A stretch of 64,000 nucleotides of DNA, from assembly GCA_030737875.1 (NCBI GenBank), contig CM060920.1, positions 483,692,861-483,756,860 on the forward strand. The letters are read 5' to 3'. The notes under the pieces are model-generated. The model made no database searches. It saw only the letters and a list, made by a program, of their open reading frames with translations, and was not told the DNA's origin. The DNA comes from Allium sativum (Eukaryota > Streptophyta > Magnoliopsida > Asparagales > Amaryllidaceae). The stretch's first letter is position 1. Each line of letters begins with the position of its first letter. A program made the translations under genes and the position numbers. Positions 34,627-48,545 of the stretch are shown in pieces.

Positions 34627-37600
34627 TGTAATGGCCCGCAAATCCGTAATATCTTAGTTGACTACATACATCACACGTCCAACCCAAATATCACAAAAAT
34701 ACGAATAATTTTTTTTAGAAGAAAAAGGTAGAAGAAGAACATAAATAATAACACAGAATCTCACATCACAGCGGAACAAAATATACTATATCATAACTTT
34801 TGAAATACAAAATTTGTACTGTATACACATATCATTATCAGAGTACAGCACTTACAACACAACAGAACAACACTCTATATAACTAAAACTGAAGCCTCTT
34901 GCTCCAAGCTCCTTCAGATAAATTTGTAAAATCCTGAACTACTTGACTGGATGTACAAATTTAGGCACCCAAGAGTTTAGGTAAAACAAAACAAAATAAA
35001 CTCTGGGTCAGTCATGGGACTGGTATGAGTAAACAATTTAAAACAGTTTCAGAAACTAAATGATATCTCACAAGACCATGCCGTATAACACGGAACGGGT
35101 TTTTCCCTTATGAGAATCCAAACCACTTGATTTAACTTTAAAAATCCTTTTTAAAGAACGATAATCTTTATATCAAAACTCTTTTGATATTATGATAATG
35201 TCTAAATCAAATAAATAGAATCTAGTGGAATGCTTGCATCTCACGTTCCACAGATATAATATACAATCAAAACCGCAAGCACTTATTGGGTAATGAATTT
35301 CCAACTATGGCAAGGTATGGAACCACCTTCTGATAGTGTATCTCTAGAGGAGAATACACTGGGTTTAACAAGAACATCTTGTAACCCGGCCACACATGAC
35401 CGACCACTCATTTCGCTTGAGTGTATCGAATGTACACCACCAACGGTTGGGATCAGCAACCGTTTTCCCAAATGGGACAGCATCGAATAGAATAAGGAAT
35501 TAAACGAATTTCTCTAGATAGGTGATAATACACACTAATGGGAGCTAACCACATAGTCATGTTGTCTACCCTATTTTTGTCATTTCCTGGTTGTTGAGGC
35601 CTGAGGCTGCGTATACTTATCATTCATTGATAACACAATCACTTTGAATGTCACATTGTCAGATCCGTTAATCACTAATTGATTTCCATAAATATATTCT
35701 GGATATTACGCTAAGAGAATAAATCTGTTGCCACCATATACATTTATACAGACCAACATATTCGATCATTGGAAATACTTTGTCAGACATTCGTCCATAT
35801 AAGTTCGTTCTGGGATTGAACGAAACCGAAGGAACAATTTCCATTAATAGAAAAAGCCCATGCACTCAACTCCGTCTCTGATTTTCGTCATATAATCTGA
35901 TTCGCAACGCTACTGCCAATACGGAGTGGTTCTCGGATAATAATCCAACCGGTCTCTCCATATTGACAACGATATTGGAAACACTTCGATAGTCGGTTAT
36001 TTAACTATCGAAGAAAAACAAACATCCATTTAAAACACCAAACAATCACTGGGCCCCTTAATTAATATTTTATTAATTATATCACTTCTCCATTTCCTTG
36101 TCAATATTTGTTAACCAAATATTTTCAATAATCATCTCAGCCTCTTACGCTATTTGGAGAACATTTCCAAATATTAACTTCTTTTATTTTCTATGTTTAG
36201 AAAATAACTTTTATTTATAATTGGAAAACATTCCAATTACTTATCTCTTTCACGACCGTTCATTTCTATACTTAGGAAATATTTATTATTATATTTCTAA
36301 AATTCCACTTATTTGGGTTAAAACAAATGTTATGTAAAACATCGTTACAACAACCCAAAATATTGCATTCGACTAAATCTCTTTAAACATTTCTCTTCGA
36401 GACTGAATCTTGCTATTTATCAGTTAATAATGAAACCAATCAAGTTGGGGTATAATTACCTCTCAGACCTTGACTGAAAATATTATTAACTTCAAAACAG
36501 ACAAGACCGCTAACTCTAATAATCAACACCATATTAAACCAATTTTCCATTTCTAAAACGTATATACATTTCTCTCTCTATTTTTACCAGATTTAATTAT
36601 AGATTTCCTTTTTGTTTATGATATTCTATTTTTAAGTTTGTTTCCTTATTGAATTCTATATATATCGATACATTGATATCTAATTATCAAATCTTCTTAA
36701 AAATATTCTAACTCCTTAAATTCCAGGAAAATTTCGCCATAACCTCCTTTGTACCGGTAGATAGTTCAAACCTCAACTCGCCTCTCTAGGCCCTTTCCAT
36801 CCAAAAAGAAAAGCAAAAAGCCAAGTGGCTTACCGATTCAGCACATAAAATCTCATATGGAATTAAACGTGTACCTTTTTGTCGAGCATACAAATTATAA
36901 TCTTTATACACTTCATCTCATACCTGTCTAACACATATCCAAATATTTCCCTTTTGGTTTCAACTCAATCCATTCGTCTTAACCCAAATTCACTAATTTA
37001 TCTCCTTATTAGCTCTTTTGCCTATTTCACTTTTTATTTGAACATATCACATTCAAATATATTTTAATCTATTCATGGACCCAATCAAATTCCGTTTTCA
37101 ACTCGCGTTACATATTCGATTTCGAATATAAAATTTTCAAATCTCTTTCACTTATCCAACGCCCAATTTCGATTCAAATCTCGATTAACTATTTTCTTCA
37201 AATTAGTTAAATCTATTTAATAACTAAGAATCTTATTTTTGTTTCAAAAATCATTTCACTTACTTCACCGGAGTTCATATTTATTTTATATCTCCAGTCT
37301 GGATTTTTCTAATGGCAATTCGGATTTTATTTCTTTAAAATCCTTTTATTTATTTAAATAATTCGTTAGGGTTTTATAATGGTTCTGGAGCTATTTTTTG
37401 AAAATTTGATTTTTACGTAACTCAAAATATATACGGTGAAATTCATAATTTTCTCTTCCATTAGAAAACTATTATCTAATTGGTCCTGACGGTTCTTGTT
37501 TCAAAGAATTCCGACTTAATTTGAGTTCTATGTACTCAACTGAAGTTCGAATCTCCAATTTATGAACTATCGCGCTGCGGCAAGTTCATTTTAATTATAT

Positions 37601-37699
37601 TTAAATATAAACATTTAAATTTCGTTTATAAATAAATTTCAACTCCATTCTAATATATTTTAATATATATTCAACCTATTTACCAAACCCAACTTAATA

Positions 37700-38600
37700 T
37701 TCTCGATTATCCCTATTCGTTGATTACTTTATAACTCAGTTATAAATTTATTCATAACTTAAATTTCTATATCTAATTCTAATTTATTTAGAAATAAATT
37801 ATTTTATGAAATTCGATATAATCGAATTCCAATTGTAAACTCGTTGGGTTTTTCTAATGCCAATTCAACTTATATTCCGAATTTCGAAATATAATCAATT
37901 GTTCTATTTCAAACACTTCCCAATTCACTTTTAAATTCATATTTGAATTTAAATACTTAAATTACCCAAGTAAAAATTATCTCACTTAATTTATAAACAT
38001 CATTTATAAATTTAACTTCCTTGTTTTATATATTAAAACAAGTTTCCATTTTGATTCCATTTCAAATTCTACTTTTCAAATTCATACTTGAATTTAAATC
38101 TCTAAATTATTTGATGATAATTTATTTTACTAGATTTATAAATATCGTCTGTAAATCCAACTTTCTTGTTTTATATATTAAAACATGTTTTCCATTTCAA
38201 ATTTCTATTTGAAACCAATATCTTATCTTGGAAATTTTTATTTATAATAACTTATATGTATATATATATAACACCCAATTTATTTTCATATTCAATTTAA
38301 CTTCTTTTTAAATAAATTCGAATTAATCGAATTCAAATCATAAATCTTTATGGATTTATTTTAGTTCAATTTATATTCTGAACATCAGAATAAATCCCAT
38401 CGTTTATTTCTTTAAAACGATTTCCCCATTTTTATTTTTAAATTCACATTTGAATTTAAATATTCAAATTATCAAATGATAAATTTTTCCACTTTATTTA
38501 TAAACACTATTTGTAATTTCACTTCAAATCTCGTATTATTTAATTTAAAAACATCGTTTATAAATTCAATACTTGTTTTATTTATTCAAAACAAGTTAAT
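37700..38600. repeat. Diverged tandem units expanded in the B right LTR
   Basis: Three units share TTTGAATTTAAAT, then ATTTATAAA, then CTTGTTTTAT-TATT-AAAACA (about 37930-38040, 38070-38190 and 38440-38600). The left LTR has a single corresponding unit near 27750-27905. The expansion explains most of the size difference between B's LTRs. Confidence 0.55.
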
Positions 38601-41600
38601 ATCTTTAGTCCCTTCGAAATTCGAATTCTATTTTTAGAAAAATAGATTATCCATTTAAAATCTGAAATATCATTTTCATGATATTTTATATATCAACATT
38701 TTGGAGCCAGTGACATTCAATAATTAAAAACACCCAATTTATCAACCATAGGTTTTCAAAAACATCATATATATTAATATATATGATAACAAACGATAAT
38801 ATTTTTGAGAAATCCAGTTGGATACCTCTAACCGGTTTCCCTGCATCCGCAGACGTTAGCCAACATAAGTAATACCCATCCTACTTCGAGGCAGGATATC
38901 GCGGTATAGAAGGTCATCCATTATCATAGCGTGGGGCGTATAGGGTCATCCGCTAATGATACTGCGGGCATCCGCTAATGGTAATGCGGGAATCCAACCA
39001 CCAATATATATATATATATATAATTACCACAAACACTAATCCTAAATTACTAATATATATTTAATGATAGCCACAGTAATATTCTAACACATTCAAGCTT
39101 ATTTTTGACGATAAAAATAATTTAAATAAAATTCTTGAGTGAGAATTACTCACCGTGATTATTTTGAAATCCATTTTCTATTTCTTTATTTAATCCAGCT
39201 TCAAAAAAATATTGAATCGACTTGAATCCGTACTTTTTTTCTCTAGCTGCAAATCTCATTTGTCCGACTCCGTGATTTATGGACCTCGCATGATTGATTT
39301 TTATAAGTTAATAATATTTTGAATAATTAAATTAATAACTACTAATTAAAAGAAAAAAAATTAGATTATAATTAGTTACCTAAATCCTTTCTCCTAATCC
39401 TTCTCCACGTTCTCTTCTTTCAGTTTTGATTACTAACTGTCGAACTTGTTTTTACAGAGTACCACCGCCCCTAACAATCATCACATGCCATCTCCTTATC
39501 AACGAAGACCCTCCAATTTCATTTGTTGAAAGCCGAGGTTAAGATATAACACTCAAACCCCATGCCTAACCCAATATTGTTGTTGCTACTCCCTGAAACC
39601 CAATGCCCTTACCAGCGTCGATTTCCTCAAATCATGTGCCCAAATTCTGAACCGAGAAGAACCCTAACTCCACTAGTGCACGCAATCCCCTTTACCTCGC
39701 TGAACTTCCCAAATTTTAAACATGATAGCCCTAAAATCGACTTCTTTATCGATCTCGACCCTGTTGTGTAATAAGATGATGAACCGCGCCTTCAAACCCC
39801 TGCTGCACCATCGAGGCATCAACTGGCCTTCATACCATGTTTCACGATGAACTCTAGGTCGAGACAAAATGTAACGACCTGGAAATCTAGGCCAATTTAA
39901 AATTTTTATTTTGGCAATTTTTTTGAATTTTGAATATTTAAAATGAATTATTTTAAATAATAACGATGAGAAATTTATTTTGAATAGAATTCGAACGTAT
40001 ATATTTATTCGAATCGTCGTTAGAATATAAATAATTATTTATAATTATAAAAGGAATTGAAAATGGCGCGGTAGTTCGATAATTCGATTTCAAAATTCAA
40101 ATGAATGTACCGGGTGCAAAATAAACTGGATTTTAGCGAAACCAAAAACATTAGAATCTATTTGAGAATGTCTTTCCAACGAATCTGAAAAATCAAAATT
40201 TCATAACGGGAATCAAAAGTTATGTCCAAATGAATTTTCAGAATAGTCGCTATGGAATTTCGGCCCTTGAAAATAGCCATTTTGCAAATGACCTCGGTTT
40301 TCGACGAAACCACTTTTGTTGGATCCGTGATGTCAAGTTATTGCTAGGTTTCAAATTTCGTAATTTTTCGAATCAATATGTGAGCGTGGCAAAGGAAAAC
40401 GCGTTTGACCAGTTTCAGTTGATTTTAATCGACTGGAAAATGGCCATTTTTCCAACAGTCTCGGAATTTGACGAAATTAGTTTTGCTAGGACCGTATCAT
40501 CAATACGAAGCTAGAAAATACTTTTCTGGAATTTTTCGAGTTAGTATGTGGCCTCGGTAAATTGAAATGGGCATTCAAATTCAATATATAGAGTTATATG
40601 TGGATTTTGATGAAAACTGATCGAAACGGTCGAATCAGCTTAGGATACATATCCCATTGTGTTTAGAATGGGGGTAATTAGCTATAAACGACAGTCGGTG
40701 GGTTTGATTTCGAGTTGAAAATAAAAAGTACCTTTTTGAAATTAAATTTATTAATTAAATAAAAAAACCTCTCCTTATATTCACAGGCCCCCCCCACGTT
40801 GACTTTTCAAAACCCGATTCAGGAAAAAAATACCTAATCTAACGTCGCCGCCACGATCGGAGCCTGGCCATCCAAGGCCACCGCCCTCCTCCCTTCTACT
40901 TCACCCCGCTCCGCCTCTCTCCTCTCCTCCTTGAACCGAGACCCCACGACCAGCCCTGAAACCGACGCCACCACGCCTGAGGGCCATCGCCGCCCGCTGC
41001 CGCCACGCCTCACCTCTGACGAAACCCCACCGGCCATCCTCACCCCCTCCACGTCCTCCTCCCTCATTCAAACACCCACAGCGCCCAAACCTCCTCAAAA
41101 TCCGCGACCATGGCCCCTCTCCCATTCAATAAAAATTGAATGAAGGTGTGTTCTCCTTTTTTTTATTTACATTCGTTTTGATTTTCTTTTCAGTTTTGAA
41201 TTTAGATTTTTAATAAGAGAAAACTGATTTTTGTTTTAAAGGAGAAAACTGAAATTTTATATAGATATATTTGATTTTTGATTTGAAAAGATTACATTTT
41301 TATAGGGAGAAAGGTCGGATTTTTAAATTATAAAAGAACGAATTTTTAATCAAAGAAAGAACGGATTTTTAACGAGATAAAGTGGTGATTTTTTTATCTA
41401 TGAAAGACGATATTTTTATAATATAGAAAGGTTAAAAATATAATTTTTATACTAGTGGAATATTAAAAATATGATTTTTATATAGGTATGATAGTAAAAA
41501 TATGATTTTTATTCATGTAGAGTTATAAAAATATAATCTTTATTAGGAGAAGAGCAATATAAAAATATAATTTTTATAACGAAGTGGAGAATAAAAATAT

Positions 41601-44600
41601 GGTTTTTATACAAGGTGAAATAAAAATATGAATTATATTTTTATCATGAAACAACGAGAATAAAGATTCGATTTTTATATATGTAGTGGATACGGACGAC
41701 GAAAGTGGCAAAAGGCGAAAGTGGCGAAGACTTCTACATTTGAAGAGTCGTGGCGTTCGGTTTAGCTAGTTGTTGAGAACTTCTCACCTTTGATTTAGTT
41801 TTTCTAGTTGAAATATATACTAGGATGCAGACGGTGTTTAGTAGCACCCGACACCCGTCGTCCCTAGACCATGGACGGCTTGTATGCTTGTTTGTTTGAT
41901 TTTGATGTATAGTTGATTGTGTGATGTGATGTGAAATGAAATAAAATATTCATATAGTTAAAGATATTTTATAGTTAAAAATAGAATTTTTAAAGTGTAT
42001 TTAAAATGAAATAAATATAAACAAATCGGATGATTTGTTTATATACACACATTTGACTGATATTGATTGGGATGATAAATTTTACACATCGCCCAACTGC
42101 ACAAATAAAATCTGTTCTTGACTGATTGAAACCCCACACGGGTATTGGGATGAGATGACATACACTAATCCCGATTGTTTAGTTGTATGTCAATCGATAG
42201 ATTGACAGACTGTGTAAGCGTTAATTATTTATATTTAATGCTTATGCAGTTGTGTGGTGCACTCTGGATGATGGTTGATTATTTATCGTTGTTATTTATA
42301 CATGTGTTGTAGAAAAACCCATATAATTAACATTATATGGTAATTGATTGGGCCTCATTCCAGTTTTGAAATGGAAAATTTGAAATAGAATATTTGAATA
42401 GAAATATTTGAAATAGAAATATTTGAAATAGAATATTTGAAAATAGTAATATATGAAGCCGTGTTGATTAGATTTACGCCATTTTGACGTGAACGATATT
42501 TATATCGATTTTATTCATTTTATAATGAATATCGAAAGTGATTTCAAAATCTGACATTTTGAAATGAATTAAAATTTGAATTAAATTGAAAAGAATTGAA
42601 TTCAAATTCAAATTGAAATTGAATAGAATTGAATTCGAATTGAAGTTGAATAGAATTGAATTCGAATTGAAATTAAATAGAACTGAATTGAAATTGAAAA
42701 GAATTGAATTCAAATTGAATTGAAAATGAACTGAAATTGAATTAAAAATCGATTTGAATTGAAATCAATTTGAAATGAATGTAAAACGAATTTAAAAGGG
42801 AAAATTCAATTTTGATTTGAATTTGAAAAAGAAGTTGAAATCGTTTTGAAAACGAATTTAAAACGATTTATAAAATACGTTTTAAAAGGAAATCAACGAA
42901 GTATATATTATATATATATATATAATATAATGGCCTGAATAGAACGCGCCGCGCCGCGGCAGTTCACGAATTTCGACCATTGATTTCGAATGGATATTGC
43001 GGGAGATCCGACCGTCGGATTCTCCTAAAACCGGAACCGTTGGGTTCGTATCGAAAAGAGCTTTCTAACGAATATTAGAAATTAGAAATCTAACGGTTGG
43101 ATTTGGAATTATGCCCAAATCAAATTTGGAAAATGTCGCTGTAAGTGCAGTTCGATGGCCGTTGATGGAAATCGACTGTACGGGCCTTGATAAAATTATT
43201 AAAAATACTAATAATTTGTGTAAAATCATAAGAAAAGATTTGTGAAGAATTGGGATGAAAAACTCCATATTCGAAAAGATAAAAATAGAATTTTATCGAA
43301 ATGAACTAGTTTTGAACTAGAATAATAATTTATTTATTTTTAAAATAAATAAAGTGGATTTGAAATGGTTTTGAAAATAACCAGAACTTCCAATAATTAA
43401 ATTGGAATGGATTTGAATCGAAATCGTCTTCGGAATATTTCGATGTTGGATTTCGTGATGATACAGATATTGTTATGGGAATTTGAAAGATATATTAATA
43501 TTGTTATTCCCAATACGATATTTGTTGGTCGTAGAATTTTATATTGAATATAAGTCGATATACTTTCTATTCAGAGCCTTGTATTTAATATCAAATGTGA
43601 TTTGGGTTTGTCGTGAATGGTGTCTTCATTAACACTTTTCTTAAGCCCAGCGGAGAAAAAAAATTTAATCTCTTTATATAGATTTAATGAAGTGTACCAA
43701 TTAAATAATATTTAATTGGAATTGAATTGGTATTTATTTTTGGGTTTATCGTGAACAGTGTTTTAAATAACACTTGTTCTTTAACCCGATAATTAATGGA
43801 ATGTGATTTTGGGTTTATCGTGAACCGTGTTTTAAATGACACTGATTCTTTAACCCGGTTAAAGAATAAAACTAAGTGGAGTTTTTATGAATCTTTAATT
43901 AGATTGAAAAGATCGAGAATGGAGTATCACCAGTTTTGCTCCAGGCGATAGTTAAATCTTTAATTAGATTTGAACGTGAAATGGTAATCGAATTTACCGA
44001 TAACACCATGGTGTTAGATATGAAGTATGACCAGTTTTACTTCATGGGATGAATAGGTTGGGATTGGGAAATAAAATAAATGATTACTTCGGTGTGATTC
44101 GCTAATCCAGACTAGTTTGAATTGATATTCAAGGAAGATTAAAGATTAAATTTAAAGAATTTATCTTTGATAAAATTAATGGGAACCTTTCCCAAAGTGT
44201 AAGAATATTTAAATAAAAGAATATTCTGAATTGGAATGAGGCGTATGTTGTGTTTGTGTAACACTTGTTTATTATATACGCGAGTTATTCAGAAAGACCG
44301 GGTTTATCCCATTCTGAATAACTGATTCGACGTGGTGTCGAGGATGAAGACGGTGGTCGAAGGCCGGAAGTCTTCACGTCGTTTGGATAATTACTGATGA
44401 TCTTGATTGGGCCGTACACCCAAGAGGAGGGAATCAGTTAGTGATCGTCCAGACGTACTTGGAGATCGATGGATATGCGGGGTACTAGGTGCCTCCAGTT
44501 TCGTTCAGACCCAGAACGAACTTGTAAATGGACTGTGTGTCTGACATTGGATTTTAGTCTATGTGATTGATTTCTATTAAATATATATCTGTTTGGCGGC

Positions 44601-45269
44601 GGAGAATTTATTCTCTTGCTTAACGCCCTTCTCTGAGACGTACGAGCTCAGGGGTTATATATTGATGGATATCAATCGCATGGAGTGAATTGCCTGTGTG
44701 GAATGCCTAAGTGGAAAATGATCAAGGCTTCTGTTGAAAAGCAAAGTCTTGTGGTTGATGATCAAAGCACGGCCTTTGTGGCATCGCTTTGTGTAGCGTG
44801 AATTCGCCAGCCTCACACCCCGGTTGTGAACCAGAAACGGGAGAGGACCTCAGGGAGGGCATGCGTTTCTTTCTAGCTAGAAGTGGCGTCAGTGGTTTTA
44901 CACGCCCTGACGAGTTTGACTTATGTGGTTTTTGCTGTTGCGAGGTGCCTCGGATATATCGGTGACTTTGTGAAGCCGATGGAGTCATTCGTTGGCTCAT
45001 TGACACCCCAAAGGGTGGGGAAACGTAGTGTTCAGGCATAATAATCCACATCGGTGGACCGGCCCTGACGATCCAAGGGGCAGTTGCGGATGTTCCTGAG
45101 ACACGGGCTAGAGCGTCTCGAATCGGTTGAGGACTATCTTTTGCCTCGGTTCACAAATGGAAATCCAACTTCCAATACATGACTTTGCGGTTTTATTTGT
45201 AGAGCCTAGTATGGCGACATAGTGGGATGGGGCGCTTATGCCATCTTTGATTGATACTTGTTTTATACA

Positions 45270-45600
45270 CACTACTACAAAACAGGTCAGTTGCTTCGGT
45301 TATTTACCCCCTGTTGCTTCGGTTCTGGAACCGAAGCAACTGCAGCAGACGCAACAAACCAAAATTTGTTGCTTCGGACAAACAACCGAAGCAAATAATA
45401 ATATTTGCTTTGGTTGTTCACCCTCTGTTGCTTCAGTTCAATATCCGAAGCAAATAAAGAAGACGCAACAGGGCTACACCTGTTTCTTCTGTTCTATGTA
45501 GGAAGCAAATGGCCAATATTTTGCTTCAATTGCTCCAAACAACCGAAGCAAAAAAGTGGCTGAAGCAAAAAAATAATAATACTGCTTCAGGTTTTAATTA
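45270..45600. repeat. Left end and subterminal repeats of CACTA G
   Basis: After the terminal repeat, TTGCTTCGG and its complement occur about a dozen times in both directions within 330 bp. Such motifs are the usual binding sites of the CACTA accessory protein (TNPA-like). Specific binding here is inferred. Confidence 0.85.
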
Positions 45601-45929
45601 AAACCTGAAACAGCATTAGATTGCATTTAATTCAGAATAAAAAGCACAGCAATATCACTAAATCTGGACTGCAATAACAATATAAAACATTGAAATAAAA
45701 CTAAATATCAATACTATATCTACATATGATATTGAATTCTAACTAAATGTCAATATTTCACAACGAAATAAAACTAGGGCTTTTTTGGGCAACACACATT
45801 ACTCTATACAAATAAGGAGCACTCGCATATACGTCGACAACTCGCTTACTGAAGTTTGGTGCATGTTCCGATAACAAATGCGCCTAGGGCTTTTTTGGGT
45901 GGGCTTTTTTTGGTGCCTTGAGCATGACT

Positions 45930-46510
45930 TCTGCTGTTTTTATAACAACAAAAAAAACTGCACTTAAAAAATGGAACTTAAAAACTGTACATAACAAAAA
46001 CTGCACTTTAAAACTGCACTTAAAAAACTGCACTTATTCTAAACAAAAAACTGCATTTGTTCCCAAAAAAATGCATTTGTTCAAAACTTCCAAAAAAAAA
46101 ACTGCATTTGTTCCAAAAAGAATTCTCATTTGTTTTAAAAAAAAAGGCACTTTTTTTATAAAAAAACTGCACTTATTCAAAACAAAAAACTGCATTTGTT
46201 CCAAAAAAAAAAAACTGCATTTGTTCTAAAAAAAATTCTCATTTGTTTAAAAAAACGGCACTTGTTTTATAAAAAAACTGCACTGCACTAGTATTATAAA
46301 AAAAACTGCACTGATTTTTTTAAAAAAACTGCATTTGTTAAAACCTAAAAAAGAACAACATTTGTTAAAAAAAAACTGCATTTGTTCCAAAAAAAAACTG
46401 CATTTGTTCAAAACTTCAAAAAAAAAACTGCATTCAAAAAAAAAACTGCATTTGTTAAAAAAAACAGCATTTGTTTTTAAAAAAACCGCATTTCTTCAAA
46501 AAAAAAAAAA
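45930..46510 (+). repeat. A-rich array with CTGCA(C/T)TTGTT motif inside CACTA G
   Basis: Runs of A (5-12) alternate with CTGCATTTGTT, CTGCACTTATT, CTCATTTGTT and related words for about 580 bp. Long frames with Lys-rich translations here are produced by the repeat and are not genes. Confidence 0.85.
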
Positions 46511-46694
46511 CACGGCACTTACACTTGTTTAACTAAAGACCAACCTCCTGTTGGTTGTGCTTTCAGTTGCAAGCCAACTGCCCAAGCTTGCATTGCATGA
46601 GCTATATGGCCAATCCAAAAGCGTAATATGATAACCTATAAGATGTTAATAATAGGTGGCATGTCAGTTATCTTTCAAAGTTTGATTAGTTTCT

Positions 46695-46805
46695 CTACCA
46701 AATTTGCTTGCATGACATGAGTCCACTAGGAAAACTCTTGTAACCCTCTTTTATGACAAGTTTATCACCATTGTTCATGACATGTCCACTTATCAGATCA
46801 TACAC
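46695..46805 (-). pseudogene. Captured exon fragment of a plant lipid phosphate phosphatase (PAP2 family)
   Basis: On the minus strand a CCTCTTTCAG splice acceptor is followed by 36 codons beginning VYDLISGHVMNNGDKL and continuing VIKEGYKSFPSG, then LMSCKQIW and a stop. The first two stretches match the exon of plant LPP proteins (VYD...GD-ICHGDK, VIKEG(Y/H)KSFPSGHTSW). The real proteins dephosphorylate phosphatidic acid and related lipids in membranes. Here the PSGH motif reads PSGL, so the catalytic His is lost, and the frame diverges and stops just after it. No other LPP exon is recognisable in the element. This is most simply gene capture by a CACTA transposon followed by decay. Confidence 0.75.
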
Positions 46806-46974
46806 CTGAAAGAGGTGGGAAAAATCAAAGACAAAAACAAACTATTTATGGTAGGCATGAAATTTCATTATTCAAACTATGCAGGGGCTATCTTAAACTA
46901 ACATTGAACAAATTACACTGAATGAACTAAACTAACATTCATTTCACAGTTAAAAATTGCCAAGTTTATTTGGA

Positions 46975-46977
<3 letters not shown>

Positions 46978-47034
<57 letters not shown>
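46978..47034. repeat. (TA)n microsatellite in CACTA G
   Basis: About 57 bp of perfect alternating T and A. Confidence 0.97.
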
Positions 47035-47036
<2 letters not shown>

Positions 47037-48500
47037 GGCGTACGCATAGATGTATTTGACCATTGCTGGAATTGATTTTTAAAATGGGAAATTGCATTTG
47101 GCTTCATAATAAAGGTACTGCAGGTTAAAGAAAAACATGCTGAAGCAGGTTAAGTGAATGCAGTGGTGTAGACTGTGTGCAGTGTACGTAAAAGACCGAA
47201 CAATGTAATGAAAATAAGTGCGGAAAGTACAATAGTCAGAAAAATGTGAACCACGTTCACAATATACAGGAATGATAAATTAAGTACACACTGAATATGT
47301 GTAGAAACAAAAATGAAATAACTTATCAGTTGGAAACAAATGATGAAAGAAACAAAAGTTATTGGTGTAAAAAAAACGTTACATCTGCGGAAAGAAAATT
47401 ATTTTGAAATAAACAAAAAAAAGCATGACAGTAAGGTGGAAGGTGCAGGTTGCAGTAGTTGTATTGTATACACATTTGTTCAAAATTTGAAACCATAATT
47501 CTTGACAGTTCATTTATAAATTGCCAAGTTAGTAAGCAGTTGTGATAGTAACATGGCCTGTCAATGTATTTGTTAGTTCAATTTTTTCAACTGTTGAAAA
47601 TTAAAATGTTTTATACCATACAAACTGCAGTTAAATAAAAAAGTATGCGAAATCAGCAGTGTTCATAAGATAGGTAAATAAGCAGTAAGGGGCATAAAAA
47701 GGAATGTGGGGAAACAATGATGAAAAACGTTTGAGTTATAAAGGAGGCCATCAATTTCAGGTTAACTGAGGATAAAGGCATGCTAAAAAAATGGCAAATA
47801 TAAAGAAAAGTGAATACATGAACATTTGTGTCAAAGTATACAATGTAAATTTCATAAAAAGGAAATCAAACGGTCCATATTGTTGAGAATTTTAGTCTAA
47901 TAAAGAACGGGAAGGAAAAAAAAAAGAACTATTATGCTTACTCTTAAAAACCATAAGCAGAAAATATATTTTTATTTGTACATAGTCTTAAAAACCATAA
48001 ACTGTTATTTGCAGCAGTTTTTATTTTAACATGTAATGGTAAGTAAAAGTTCTCTTTTATTCTTTTATTTTCCCCAATCAATCTCTCTAGCTTCTTATAC
48101 CAAAATACATTTCGTCACAGAGACATGGCCATGTCGATAAAATAATATTTACAAATCAGTTATTCCATGTTTTCCAGTCAAATTTTGTACTCAGAAACCC
48201 ACATTGTCCAAATTTTTTTGCAATCGTATATAAAATGTTGTCATGTCAGCACAATGGTATGTAACATACAATGTAAATTATCCAGGTTGAGTAAACTAAA
48301 TTATTGAAGTGTTCTGAATGTTATACGTATAGAAATAGATGATCAGATAATGATCACTATGGGAAATTTTAGAAATGGTCAATGTACACAGCAATAATCG
48401 AAGACCAAAAAAAATAGCAGAGTAAAAACTATTATTTCAATGTTAGCGAGAGAATTTCGTTTTATGAATGTTGTAGCTATGTCTATGTAAAAACTGAAAA
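47035..48500. other. Gene-poor interior of CACTA G
   Basis: AT-rich sequence with no protein I can recognise on either strand. Compared with the terminal zones it lacks the TTGCTTCGG motif. It may contain introns of the captured or resident gene implied by the exon-like pieces on either side. Confidence 0.4.
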
Positions 48501-48545
48501 AACTGAGATCATCATCACATACCGTTTCAATCAACTATAGCTTCA

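Noticed and set aside
40931..41143. Pro-rich 70-codon frame conserved in both LTRs of C
   Set aside because: Conservation is explained by the LTR duplication. A has a GC block in the same place without this frame, and no known domain is visible.
45918..46532. Lys-rich frames in CACTA G
   Set aside because: They are translations of the A-run plus CTGCATTTGTT array.
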